Below are positions 34,206 through 41,892 of a stretch of DNA of 64,000 bases, piece after piece (positions within the stretch are counted from its first letter, which is position 1; every line of letters starts with the position of its first letter). The stretch covers positions 62,001 through 126,000 of the forward strand of contig MKVL01000004.1 in NCBI GenBank assembly GCA_001899205.1, given 5' to 3'. The DNA is from Mesorhizobium sp. 65-26 (GTDB lineage: Bacteria; Pseudomonadota; Alphaproteobacteria; Rhizobiales; Rhizobiaceae). The position numbers were made by a program, and so were the translations under genes. A model generated the notes under the pieces. That model saw only the letters and a list, made by a program, of their open reading frames with translations, had not been told where the DNA came from and made no database searches.

Positions 34206-34916
34206 GTGATATCAGACGCTGCCCGCGCCGCCGCCGTCGAGCTGTTCTCGCCTCCGTTCCGCTCGGTGTTCATCAAGACGCTGGGCCTGACGCTGCTCGC
34301 GCTGCTGGCGCTGTGGGTTGGCCTGACCAGCCTGCTCGAATGGACGGCCCTGCCGTGGCTGCACGGCCTGTTGCCCGGCCTGCCGTCCTGGGCCGGGGTG
34401 CTCGGCGTCGTCATCGGTGCCATCGCGCTCGCCTTCGCCATGGCGCTGCTCGTCGCGCCGGTCACGGCCATGGTCGCCGGCCTGTTTCTGGACGACATCG
34501 CCGAAGTGGTCGAACGCACCGCCTATCCGGCCGACCCGCCCGGCCGCGCCTTGCCCGCCTTGCGGGCGCTGGTACTGGCAGTCAGGTTCCTCGGTGTCGT
34601 CATCCTGGGCAACATCGTCGCGCTGCTGCTTCTGCTGGTGCCCGGCGTCAACATCGCCGCCTTCTTCATCGTCAACGGCTACCTTCTCGGGCGCGAATTC
34701 TTCGAATTCGCCGCCATGCGCTTTCGCCCGGAAGAGGAGGCGAGGGCGCTGCGCCGCGAGCATGCCGGCACCGTGTTTCTGGCCGGCCTGGTCATCGCGG
34801 CTTTTCTGGCGGTACCGCTGCTCAACCTGCTGACCCCGCTCTTCGCCGCGGCCATGATGGTGCATCTGCACAAGGCGGTTTCGGCGCGCCGGCAGGTTGA
34901 TTCGACGAGGCTCTAG
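34206..34916 (+). CDS. CysZ/EI24-family membrane protein
   Basis: 236 residues, with four to five membrane segments. The start is taken as GTG 34206 (VISDAARAAAVELFSPPFRS), because homologous alphaproteobacterial proteins start with this segment and the upstream frame is Cys/Arg-rich. Landmarks are AMALLVAPVTAMVAGLFLDD, then VLAVRFLGVVILGNIVALLL, GREFFEFAAMR and LLNLLTPLFAAAMMVHLH. The family includes the sulfate permease CysZ of E. coli, but most alphaproteobacterial members have no tested substrate. Its stop overlaps that of the convergent dehydratase gene by four bases. Confidence 0.82.
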   Translation: MISDAARAAAVELFSPPFRSVFIKTLGLTLLALLALWVGLTSLLEWTALPWLHGLLPGLPSWAGVLGVVIGAIALAFAMALLVAPVTAMVAGLFLDDIAEVVERTAYPADPPGRALPALRALVLAVRFLGVVILGNIVALLLLLVPGVNIAAFFIVNGYLLGREFFEFAAMRFRPEEEARALRREHAGTVFLAGLVIAAFLAVPLLNLLTPLFAAAMMVHLHKAVSARRQVDSTRL

Positions 34917-35911
34917 CGCAGCAGGAAGCCGCGCCCGAGCTCGTCGTCCGGCTCGACGATGTATTCGGCCTTGCCGCTGTAATAGGCGCGGCCGCCGACG
35001 CGGGCGATGATCGCGTCATGGCGGCCGGCTTTTGCCGGCCGCGCCACGGCGCCGGAGAAGCGCGAACCGGCGATACTTTCGAACAGGCGCGACTGACCCT
35101 CGCGGATCTGGCCCCTGGCATGCATGGCCGCCAGCCGGGCGGTGACGCCCGAGCCGGTCGGCGAGCGGTCGACCTCGGCATCGGCGAAGACGCAGACATT
35201 GCGCGTCGGCTCGCTGGAGAATTCGTCGCTCCCGTCGGTGAGGATCGTGCCGTAGAGGAAGGCGAGGTCGGCATGGTCGGGATGCGAGAGCGGAAAATCG
35301 CGCTTCGCCCTTTCGGTCAGCGCCGTCGCGGCGTCGACGAAGTCGCGCACCCGGTCCCGCCCGAATTCCAGTCCGAACTGCCGGCAATCGGCAAGGGCGT
35401 AGAAAGCGCCGCCATAGGCGATGTCGAACGTCACCATGCCGTGGACGGGCAGTTCCACCCGCAGGTCGCGGGCAAACAGGAAGGCCGGCACGCTCTCGAA
35501 CGACACGGCCCCAGCCTTGCCGTCGCGCACCTCGACCGAGGCGACGACGAGCCCGCATGGCGCCTCTATGTTGACGATCGTGATAGGCTCCCGCTTCGCC
35601 ACAAGTCCCTCGTCGATCGCGTAGCGGCCGAGCGCGACGATGGCGTGGCCGCACATCGTCGAATAGCCCTCATTGTGCATGAACAGAACGGCAAGGTCGG
35701 CCCCAGGCAGGTCCGGCTCGACCAGCAGCGCGCCATACATGTCGTAATGGCCGCGCGGCTCGAACATCAGGATCCGCCGCAGGTGGTCGAGATGGTCGCG
35801 CACATAGGCGCGCTTTTCCAGGATGGTGCCTTTCGGGATCGCCGGATAGCCACCGGTGACGATCCGCAGCGGCTCGCCGCCGGTGTGCATGTCGACGACG
35901 GTGAGGGTCAT
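34913..35911 (-). CDS. Probable trans-3-hydroxy-L-proline dehydratase (proline racemase superfamily)
   Basis: 332-residue enzyme of the proline racemase fold. True racemases and 4-hydroxyproline epimerases use two Cys residues. Here the first is present (Cys87 in STMCGHAIVALG) but the second position is Thr252 (DRSPTGSGVTARL). A Cys/Thr pair is the hallmark of trans-3-hydroxy-L-proline dehydratase, which makes pyrroline-2-carboxylate. The N-terminal MHTGGEPLRIVTGG and C-terminal SGKAEYIVEPDDELGRGFLL segments fit the superfamily. It overlaps the upstream gene by four bases (ATGA), so translation is coupled. Confidence 0.85.
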   Translation of the reverse strand: MTLTVVDMHTGGEPLRIVTGGYPAIPKGTILEKRAYVRDHLDHLRRILMFEPRGHYDMYGALLVEPDLPGADLAVLFMHNEGYSTMCGHAIVALGRYAIDEGLVAKREPITIVNIEAPCGLVVASVEVRDGKAGAVSFESVPAFLFARDLRVELPVHGMVTFDIAYGGAFYALADCRQFGLEFGRDRVRDFVDAATALTERAKRDFPLSHPDHADLAFLYGTILTDGSDEFSSEPTRNVCVFADAEVDRSPTGSGVTARLAAMHARGQIREGQSRLFESIAGSRFSGAVARPAKAGRHDAIIARVGGRAYYSGKAEYIVEPDDELGRGFLLR

Positions 35912-36711
35912 GCCATATCCTTGGAAAACAGGGTCTGCAGCTTGCCGAACGGCATCGCCGCGCGAGCGTAGCCGAAGGTTCCGTCCTGCTGGATCTCGCG
36001 CACGGCGGTCTCAAGCATGCCGAAGGCGAAGTTGGTCAGGCCCGAGCCGAGCGAGATGCGCTTGACGCCGGCCTGGGCGAGGTCGGCGATGCTGAAGCCC
36101 GGCTTGGCCAGCACGTTGACCGGCTTGCGCACCGACGAGCAGATGATCCTGGCCGTTTCGACGTCGGCGATCCCCGGCGCGTAGAGCACGTCGGCGCCGG
36201 CGGCCTCGAAGGCCTGCAGGCGCTTGATCGTGTCGTCGAGGTCGTTTCGTCCCCACAGGAAGTTCTCGGCGCGCGCGGTGAAGACGAAGTCGTGCCGCAA
36301 CGCGCGCGCCGCCTCCGCCGCCGCCGCGACCCGCTCGACGGCATGCGAGAAATCGTAGATCGGCTTGTCGGGGTCGCCTGTGTGGTCCTCGATCGAGCAT
36401 CCGGCAAGGCCGGCGGCCTCGGCCGCGAAGATAGTCTCCGCCGCCCGCTCGGCGCTGTCGCCCTTGCCGCGCTCGAGGTCGGCCGAAACCGGCAGGTGGG
36501 TCGCCGCGGTCACCTCGCGGCAATGGTGGATCATGGCGTCGAATGTCACCGCCCCGTCCGGCAGTCCGCGGGAAAAGGCAAAGCCGGCGCTGGTGGTGGC
36601 CAACGCCTTGAAGCCAAAGGAGGTCAGCAGCTTGGTCGTGCCGACATCCCAGGGGTTGGGTATCACGAAAGTCGAGGCATGCAGGTCGCGAAAGATCTTG
36701 CCCTTGTCCAT
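35908..36711 (-). CDS. Isocitrate lyase/PEP mutase superfamily enzyme
   Basis: 267-residue TIM-barrel protein of the PEP mutase branch. It has the N-terminal IPNPWDVGTTKLLTSFGFKA, the metal-region VSADLERGKG, AGLAGCSIEDHTG and a late RISLGSGLTNFAFGML. Some superfamily residues are altered: the glycine-rich (A)D(I/L)E.GYG motif is here DLERGKG, and no isocitrate-lyase KKCGH loop is seen. The reaction, which could be lyase, hydrolase or decarboxylase, is therefore undetermined. It is the first gene of a two-gene operon with the hydroxyproline dehydratase, which suggests a role in amino-acid or oxo-acid breakdown. Confidence 0.85.
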   Translation of the reverse strand: MDKGKIFRDLHASTFVIPNPWDVGTTKLLTSFGFKALATTSAGFAFSRGLPDGAVTFDAMIHHCREVTAATHLPVSADLERGKGDSAERAAETIFAAEAAGLAGCSIEDHTGDPDKPIYDFSHAVERVAAAAEAARALRHDFVFTARAENFLWGRNDLDDTIKRLQAFEAAGADVLYAPGIADVETARIICSSVRKPVNVLAKPGFSIADLAQAGVKRISLGSGLTNFAFGMLETAVREIQQDGTFGYARAAMPFGKLQTLFSKDMA

Positions 36712-36789
36712 GGGTCTTCTCCTCCATCACGTGCGGCGAGCGCGAACTCTATCGCGCCGCCGGAGGCCGGGCAAACGAATGCGATTGGC

Positions 36790-37644
36790 TCAGAAGCGTT
36801 TGGCGTTCTCTGCTGCCAATTTCTCGAATGCGTCCGAGTCTCCGGCATAGCGGGACCTGGCGGCATCCCACCGGTAGGTGACGGAAACCTCGTGCGACGA
36901 CGGCTCGGGCGGGGCCTCGTCACAGCTTTCGCCGCTCGACGCCGCTGTATCGGTCACCGTCACCTTGAGAGGCGCGTGGGATGGGTCTCCGGCCAATGCC
37001 TCGAACGTCATGTCCTGCGTGCGCTTGTAGGCGCACAGCTTCTCGTCGAACGTGTAAATCGCGTCGATCGGTTCGAAGCGGTCTTTGCGGACCACGATCA
37101 GCACGGTGCCGACATAGTTCTGGTTCGAGTTGAAATGCATGCTCATGGTGATGATGGCATCGTCGCCGGGACCGATACGCAGCTTGGCCGGCTCGCGAAA
37201 ATAGGTGCTTTGGTCGGTCGCGACGTCGACGGCGTCGAGCAGCCTGGGCTTGCCGTCGAGGTCGTAGAGCGCGAGCGCGGCGAAGCCCTCGGCGCTGTCC
37301 TGCGCCTGGCCGAGATCGAAGAGCATCGCCAGCCTTTGCTTGCCGCCGGCATTGACGGTCAGCACGGCGGCGTTGGGCAGGCTGACGGTCGGCGGCGGCG
37401 AGCCGCCCTGGTCGTCGCCCAGTATGTGGCGCATCTCGATCGGCGTGGTACCGGCGTAGAAGCCCTCTCCGTCGGCCTTCAGGTCGGGAACGATCATCCT
37501 GGCAAGATCGAGATAGGTGGTGTCGGCATGGCCGGGAACGGCGGTGTTCAGCTCGGGAAAGCTGACGGCCTGCGCATGCGCCGTCACCCACAGGCCCGGC
37601 AGCAACAGGCAGCCGAGCACGAAGCGAAGCAAGGCTCGTATCAT
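36790..37644 (-). CDS. Exported protein of unknown function
   Basis: 284 residues. A clear signal peptide (MIRALLRFVLGCLLLPGLWV, cleaved near AHAQA) points to the periplasm. The mature part has no family I recognise. It contains ADTTYLDLARMIVPDLKADG near its start, the YLDL...DGKPRLLDAVDV core and a paired-Cys region (CAYKR and GESCDEAPPEP). The C-terminus (EVSVTYRWDAARSRYAGDSD) looks like a tandem-strand domain. It sits alone between the PEP mutase operon and a HAD gene. No function is proposed. Confidence 0.75.
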   Translation of the reverse strand: MIRALLRFVLGCLLLPGLWVTAHAQAVSFPELNTAVPGHADTTYLDLARMIVPDLKADGEGFYAGTTPIEMRHILGDDQGGSPPPTVSLPNAAVLTVNAGGKQRLAMLFDLGQAQDSAEGFAALALYDLDGKPRLLDAVDVATDQSTYFREPAKLRIGPGDDAIITMSMHFNSNQNYVGTVLIVVRKDRFEPIDAIYTFDEKLCAYKRTQDMTFEALAGDPSHAPLKVTVTDTAASSGESCDEAPPEPSSHEVSVTYRWDAARSRYAGDSDAFEKLAAENAKRF

Positions 37645-37738
37645 GAGTATCCCCCCCTAGGGAGCACTCACACTAGAGCAGTATCTCGAAAAGTAGGAAG
37701 CGGTTTCCGACGGCTGAAGCGCGCGGCTGTGGCCGAAA

Positions 37739-38401
37739 TCAGCCGATCGCCGCCAGCCTGGCCAGGTCCCGCATGTCGTCGAACAGGATGCCGCCGGCCT
37801 CGGCGAGGCCGTCGCGGTCGGTGTAGGGGTCGGCGTGATACGAGAAGACCCGCATGCCGGCGGCGATTCCCGCCTTCGTTCCAGCGACGCTGTCCTCGAT
37901 GACGATGCAATCGGCCGGGGCGAAGCCCATGGTGCTTGCCGCGTGCAGGAAGAGGTCGGGGAACGGCTTGCCGCGCGAGACCATGGTGGCGCTGAACAGG
38001 GCGTGCTCGAACAGCGGCAGCAGCCCGGTCTGGCCGAGGGTGATGTGCATCTTGGAGATGCGGGCCGAGGTGGCGACGCAATAGGCGATACCAGCCGCCC
38101 ACACTGTCTCGACGAAGTCGCGCACGAAGGGGATCGCCTCGACGCCGTGCGAGAACAGGTCAGGCAGGCCGGCATTCCAGCGCTCGACGAAGTCCGCGCC
38201 AAGGCTGACGCCGGTGGCTTCCACTTCCTTCTGCACCGAGACCATGCTGCGGCCTGAAAAATGCTTGCGGCAATAGTCGAAATCGGTCGCGAAACCGGCT
38301 TCGCTTAGCCAGACCGCCAGGCGGCGGTTGGCGAGGTTCTCCGTGTCGACCAGCACGCCGTCGCAGTCGAAGATGACCAGTCCGGGCGGAAGTCCGGCCA
38401 T
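37739..38401 (-). CDS. HAD-superfamily phosphatase (beta-phosphoglucomutase-like)
   Basis: 220-residue HAD hydrolase of subfamily IA. Motif I, FDCDGVLVDTE, supplies the Asp nucleophile and acid/base Asp. Motif II is VATSAR and motif III the Lys in SRGKPFPDLFLHAA. Motif IV is VIEDSVAGTKAGIAAGM. A four-helix cap lies between motifs I and II. Relatives hydrolyse sugar phosphates or isomerise glucose phosphates, and the substrate is not predictable. It follows dut on the same strand, with a palindromic repeat in the 63-base gap. Confidence 0.9.
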   Translation of the reverse strand: MAGLPPGLVIFDCDGVLVDTENLANRRLAVWLSEAGFATDFDYCRKHFSGRSMVSVQKEVEATGVSLGADFVERWNAGLPDLFSHGVEAIPFVRDFVETVWAAGIAYCVATSARISKMHITLGQTGLLPLFEHALFSATMVSRGKPFPDLFLHAASTMGFAPADCIVIEDSVAGTKAGIAAGMRVFSYHADPYTDRDGLAEAGGILFDDMRDLARLAAIG

Positions 38402-38402
38402 C

Positions 38403-38453
38403 AGAGCATGATGCCGAAAAGTGTGAGGCGATTGTCGGACGTCATCATGCTCT
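38403..38453. repeat. Palindromic intergenic element between dut and the HAD gene
   Basis: AGAGCATGATG (38403-38413) and CATCATGCTCT (38443-38453) are perfect 11-bp inverted arms flanking a 29-base centre that contains CCGAAAA and TCGGAC. A degenerate, partial copy of the same sequence (TAGAGCA..., CGAAAAGT, then AAGCGGTTTCCGAC) appears near 37674-37712. This looks like a dispersed rhizobial repeat and not a gene-specific signal. Confidence 0.7.
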
Positions 38454-38464
38454 ATCTCTTTGAT

Positions 38465-38947
38465 CTAAGCGGTGCCGGTCGATCCGAAGCCGCCCGCGCC
38501 GCGCGCCGTCCCGCCGGCGAGGCTGCGCTCCTCCGCCGATACCTGCGTCACCGCCGCGAACACCACCTGGGCGATCCGCATGCCGCGCGTCACGACGAAG
38601 TCCTCGTCGCCGAGATTGACCAGCAGCACCTTGACCTCGCCGCGATAGTCGCTGTCGACGGTGCCCGGCGTGTTGAGGCAGGTGATCCCGTGCTTGAAGG
38701 CCAGGCCCGAACGCGGCCGGATCTGGCCTTCCATGCCTTCCGGTATTTCCATGACCAGTCCTGTCGGCACCAGGGCGCGCTTGCCGGGCAGGATCAGCAC
38801 CGGCCGGTCGTCCGGCACGGCGGCGCGAAGATCCATGCCGGCCGCGCCGGCGCTTTCATAGGCGGGAAGCGGCAGATCCTGTCCATGCGGCAGCCTGACG
38901 AAGCCGACGGTCGGACCGATGACGGAGGATTGAGACGATGTGGGCAT
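38465..38947 (-). CDS. dut: dUTP diphosphatase
   Basis: 160-residue trimeric dUTPase that hydrolyses dUTP to dUMP, keeping uracil out of DNA and feeding thymidylate synthesis. All five motifs are visible in order: [34 protein letters not shown] and the C-terminal [10 protein letters not shown] that closes over the active site. The length is typical. Its reverse-strand neighbour HAD phosphatase follows. The Lrp-family gene ends 68 bases upstream. Confidence 0.97.
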   Translation of the reverse strand: MPTSSQSSVIGPTVGFVRLPHGQDLPLPAYESAGAAGMDLRAAVPDDRPVLILPGKRALVPTGLVMEIPEGMEGQIRPRSGLAFKHGITCLNTPGTVDSDYRGEVKVLLVNLGDEDFVVTRGMRIAQVVFAAVTQVSAEERSLAGGTARGAGGFGSTGTA

Positions 38948-39015
38948 GAGGCCGATCCTATCGGCGCACCCGCCGATTCGGTCAACTCGGCCAGGCTCCT
39001 TTCAACGGATTTTGT

Positions 39016-39486
39016 TCAGCGCAATTCCACCGGAACCACCGTGGTTTCCTTGATCTCCTCCATCACGAAGGAGGCCGAGACATCGGAGAGCGCCACCTTG
39101 GCGATCAGGCGCTGGTAGAGGCGGTCATACGCCTTCACGTCGGCGACGCGGGCGCGTAGCACATAGTCGAGGTCGCCCGACATGCGGTAGACCCCGATGA
39201 TCTCTGGGAAACCCGTGACCGCGGCGCGGAATTTCTGCAGCCAGTCCGGATCATGGTTGGAGGTGCGGATGATGATGAAGACCGACAGCCCCAGCCCCAG
39301 CTTCTCGGCGTCGACCAGCGCTACCCTGCCGGTAATCACGCCATCCTCCTCCAGCCGCTTCACGCGCCGCCAGCAGGCATTGCGCGAAAGCGACACGCGC
39401 TCGGAGAGCTGGTCGACCGACAGCGTCCCGTCGCGTTGCAGCTCGGCCAGCAATCTGCGGTCTATTTCATCGATTTCGTAGGGCAT
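39016..39486 (-). CDS. Lrp/AsnC-family transcriptional regulator
   Basis: 156-residue regulator. The N-terminal winged helix-turn-helix is MPYEIDEIDRRLLAELQRDG, then LSVDQLSERVSLSRNACWRR. The C-terminal RAM domain spans about 70-150 and includes VFIIIRTSNHDPDWLQKF and MSGDLDYVLRARV. Family members sense amino acids and act as feast/famine regulators. ATG 39486 is used, because the longer frame starts with TTG and adds residues outside the domain. It is divergent from a small DUF6356-like gene, with a 116-base gap that should hold both promoters. Confidence 0.9.
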   Translation of the reverse strand: MPYEIDEIDRRLLAELQRDGTLSVDQLSERVSLSRNACWRRVKRLEEDGVITGRVALVDAEKLGLGLSVFIIIRTSNHDPDWLQKFRAAVTGFPEIIGVYRMSGDLDYVLRARVADVKAYDRLYQRLIAKVALSDVSASFVMEEIKETTVVPVELR

Positions 39487-39602
39487 GATGGGATAGTCAT
39501 CCCAAAACTGGGCGTAAGACAAGGATATTTTGAGACAAGTGAACCGACGAGCCGTGGCATCCTACCCATAGTCGGAAGTCAAAAGCGACGAAGGGGATCA
39601 AC

Positions 39603-39857
39603 ATGTCGGCACGGTTCATGCGCATTTTTACCGCTCATCCCGCCACGGTTGGCGAGACCTATTTCGGTCACATGGCCTTCGCGGCCTGGTTCTGTTCCCG
39701 TCTGTCGATGGCGGCGGCTGCCGCCCTCGTTCACGCTTTCTTGCCGTTTCTGTTCGAGACTACCGCCAGTCGAATCGTTCGCGAGCTCTATGAGCGCACG
39801 AGCAACAGGGCCTCGCACGCGGTGAAGGAGCCGTCGGCTCTCATGGATCGCGCCTGA
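39603..39857 (+). CDS. Small DUF6356-like protein
   Basis: 84 residues. The pattern HPATVGETYFGHMAFAAWF, LVHAFLPFLFETTAS near the middle and the conserved His/Gly/Phe positions recall the small DUF6356 family found in alphaproteobacteria, as far as memory allows. It has one or two amphipathic helices but no signal peptide. AAGGGG is well placed upstream of the ATG. It lies 16 bases before the class II amidotransferase gene, so the two may be co-transcribed. The function is unknown. Confidence 0.65.
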   Translation: MSARFMRIFTAHPATVGETYFGHMAFAAWFCSRLSMAAAAALVHAFLPFLFETTASRIVRELYERTSNRASHAVKEPSALMDRA

Positions 39858-39873
39858 CGGATGGTGGAACGCG

Positions 39874-40674
39874 ATGTGCCGGTGGGCGGCCTATCTTGGT
39901 GAAGCGGTCTTCCTCGAAGACATCGTCACCGCGCCCTGCCATTCGCTGATCGCGCAGAGCCATTGCGCGCAGGAGGCCAAGTCGCCGACCAATGGCGACG
40001 GCTTCGGCCTTGCCTGGTACGGAGACCGCCCGGAGCCCGGCCTTTACCGCGACATCCTGCCGGCATGGTCCGATCCCAACCTGAAAAGCCTCTGCCGGCA
40101 GATCAGGTCGGGTCTCTTCCTCGCCCATGTCCGCGCCTCGACCGGCGGCGCCACCAGCCGCATGAACTGCCATCCCTTCATTTCCGGCCGCTGGTCATTC
40201 ATGCACAACGGCCAGATCGGCGGCTTCGAGAAGATCCGCCGCGCGCTGGAGAATTCGCTCTGCGACGCCGTCTTCGATCAGCGTGAAGGCGGCACGGATT
40301 CCGAGCTCTTCTTCCTGCTGATGATGGATGAAGGCCTCTCCGAGGACCCACAGGGCGCGCTTGCCCGCGCCACCAGCCGCGTGATCGAGGCGTCACGGCG
40401 CGCCGGGCTGGAGCCTGCCCTCAAGCTGACGGCGGCCTTTTCCGACGGGCGGGTGCTGCATGCCGTACGCTACGCCACCGACGGTCACGCGCCGACGCTC
40501 TACACCGCGGCCATGGCCGCCGGAGCGGGCCGCTGCATCGTTTCGGAGCCCTTCGACCGCAATGGTGGCGAGTGGCAGGCCATCCCGCCGTCGAGCTTCG
40601 TCACCATGACCCGCGACGGCATCGACATCCGCCCGTTCGCGCCGGCCGCAGCGAAGCTGGCGCTCGCCGGCTGA
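39874..40674 (+). CDS. Class II glutamine amidotransferase (EgtC/YafJ-like)
   Basis: 266-residue N-terminal-nucleophile hydrolase. After removal of Met1, Cys2 (MCRWAAYLGE) becomes the nucleophile. Typical neighbours are NGDGFGLAWYGDR, LFLAHVRASTGG, then NCHPFISGRWSFMHNGQIGG and GGTDSELFF. This is the standalone amidotransferase type seen in EgtC (ergothioneine synthesis, which cleaves gamma-glutamyl amides) and YafJ. No ergothioneine genes are adjacent, so the substrate is open. It follows the small DUF6356-like gene and ends 15 bases before a convergent oxidase gene. Confidence 0.88.
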   Translation: MCRWAAYLGEAVFLEDIVTAPCHSLIAQSHCAQEAKSPTNGDGFGLAWYGDRPEPGLYRDILPAWSDPNLKSLCRQIRSGLFLAHVRASTGGATSRMNCHPFISGRWSFMHNGQIGGFEKIRRALENSLCDAVFDQREGGTDSELFFLLMMDEGLSEDPQGALARATSRVIEASRRAGLEPALKLTAAFSDGRVLHAVRYATDGHAPTLYTAAMAAGAGRCIVSEPFDRNGGEWQAIPPSSFVTMTRDGIDIRPFAPAAAKLALAG

Positions 40675-40689
40675 CGGTCGCATCCCGTT

Positions 40690-41757
40690 CTATCGTGTAA
40701 ACCGCGACAGGCCGTAAGGTCCGAGCAGCGGATCGCGTTCGCCTTCCAGGATTTCGCGACTGGCGAACAGCCCGACGGCCGGCGCCAGCGTTATGCCCGA
40801 GTGCATCACCGTGACATAGAGGCCGTCCCGCGCGCGGCCGATGATCGGGAAGCCGTCGGCGGGGGTCGGCCGGTAGCCGACTGTATGGAAATCGAACTCC
40901 AGGCCGTCGGCATCGCGCAGCATGGCCTTCATCGCCGCGAACAGGCCGTGCGCCGTGGCCAGTGGATCCGCTCCGGGATCACCGCCGCCGAAATCGGACC
41001 CGGCGATGAGGCGCCCCTCGGCCGTCTGGCGCATGTGCAGCCGCTCGGCCAGCACGAGCCCGTTGAGCAGCTTCCGATGAGGGCGGGAGTGGACGATAAG
41101 TCCGGGCGGCGCGTCGATGGGTAACGTCACACCGGCCGTCGCAGCTATGGCGGGAGAATTGACGCCGGCCGCGATCACCACCTCGTCGGCGTTTAGGACC
41201 TCGCCCGAAACGACCACACCCGCGATCCTTTCGCCGGCGAGCGTCAGCGCGTCGACGGTCCCGGTGTGCGCCAGCGCGCCCAGGCGTTGCGCATCCGCCA
41301 GCAACGCCCTGGCGGCGGCCACCGGCTCGGCGACCCCTTCTTCGGCGACGTGGAGCGCGAAATCCGGAAGCTTGGCAAGGTTGGGCTCGATCCGCGCCGC
41401 CCGCTCGCGTCCGACGCGTTCAATGCCGTAGCCCCAGGCCGAATGCTCGGCGGCGTAGGTTTCGAGTTCTGCGACCGGCAGGTCCCAGCAAAGGCCGCCG
41501 CACCATGACAGCGGGATGGTGGGCAGGTCTCTCGCCAGCCGCGTCCATTCGGCCATGGCGCGCGTGCGCAGCCGGAAATAGACTTCCGGATTGCCCCAGC
41601 TCGCATTGATCCAGGCGAAAGAATTGGGCGTGGCGACGCCGCCAGCGCCGCTGCCGGAGATGACTGTCACCCGCGCGCCGGCCTTCGCCAGGTGCCAGGC
41701 GACCGACGCGCCGATGATCCCGGCGCCGATGACGATAGTTTGTTTCGCAACAGTCAT
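40690..41757 (-). CDS. FAD-dependent D-amino-acid oxidase/dehydrogenase-like protein (DadA type)
   Basis: 355-residue flavoprotein with the dinucleotide-binding motif TIVIGAGIIGASVAWHLAKA at the N-terminus, the DAO-family active-site segments (RLIAGSDFGGGDPG) and the C-terminal GYRPTPADGFPIIGRARDGL, then VMHSGITLAPAVG. Members oxidise D-amino acids, sarcosine-like imino acids or opines. The start at 41757 has GGAGG upstream (MTVAKQTIVIG). The context gives no sure substrate. The hydroxyproline dehydratase 5 kb away hints at D-hydroxyproline or imino-acid metabolism, but this is speculative. Confidence 0.85.
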   Translation of the reverse strand: MTVAKQTIVIGAGIIGASVAWHLAKAGARVTVISGSGAGGVATPNSFAWINASWGNPEVYFRLRTRAMAEWTRLARDLPTIPLSWCGGLCWDLPVAELETYAAEHSAWGYGIERVGRERAARIEPNLAKLPDFALHVAEEGVAEPVAAARALLADAQRLGALAHTGTVDALTLAGERIAGVVVSGEVLNADEVVIAAGVNSPAIAATAGVTLPIDAPPGLIVHSRPHRKLLNGLVLAERLHMRQTAEGRLIAGSDFGGGDPGADPLATAHGLFAAMKAMLRDADGLEFDFHTVGYRPTPADGFPIIGRARDGLYVTVMHSGITLAPAVGLFASREILEGERDPLLGPYGLSRFTR

Positions 41758-41892
41758 GGGGGCCTCCGTTGGCAATCTCCTGAATGCCATCGCGCGCGAC
41801 AACGCTCAAGTGTCGTGGGACCGCGGACCGGTTCCAAAACCGTCGACAGGCCGGCATCGCGCTGCTAGAAGCCCGCGCACAGACAGGATTCC

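Noticed and set aside
34913-35911. Annotation as proline racemase or 4-hydroxyproline 2-epimerase
   Set aside because: The second catalytic Cys is replaced by Thr252, which fits trans-3-hydroxy-L-proline dehydratase better.
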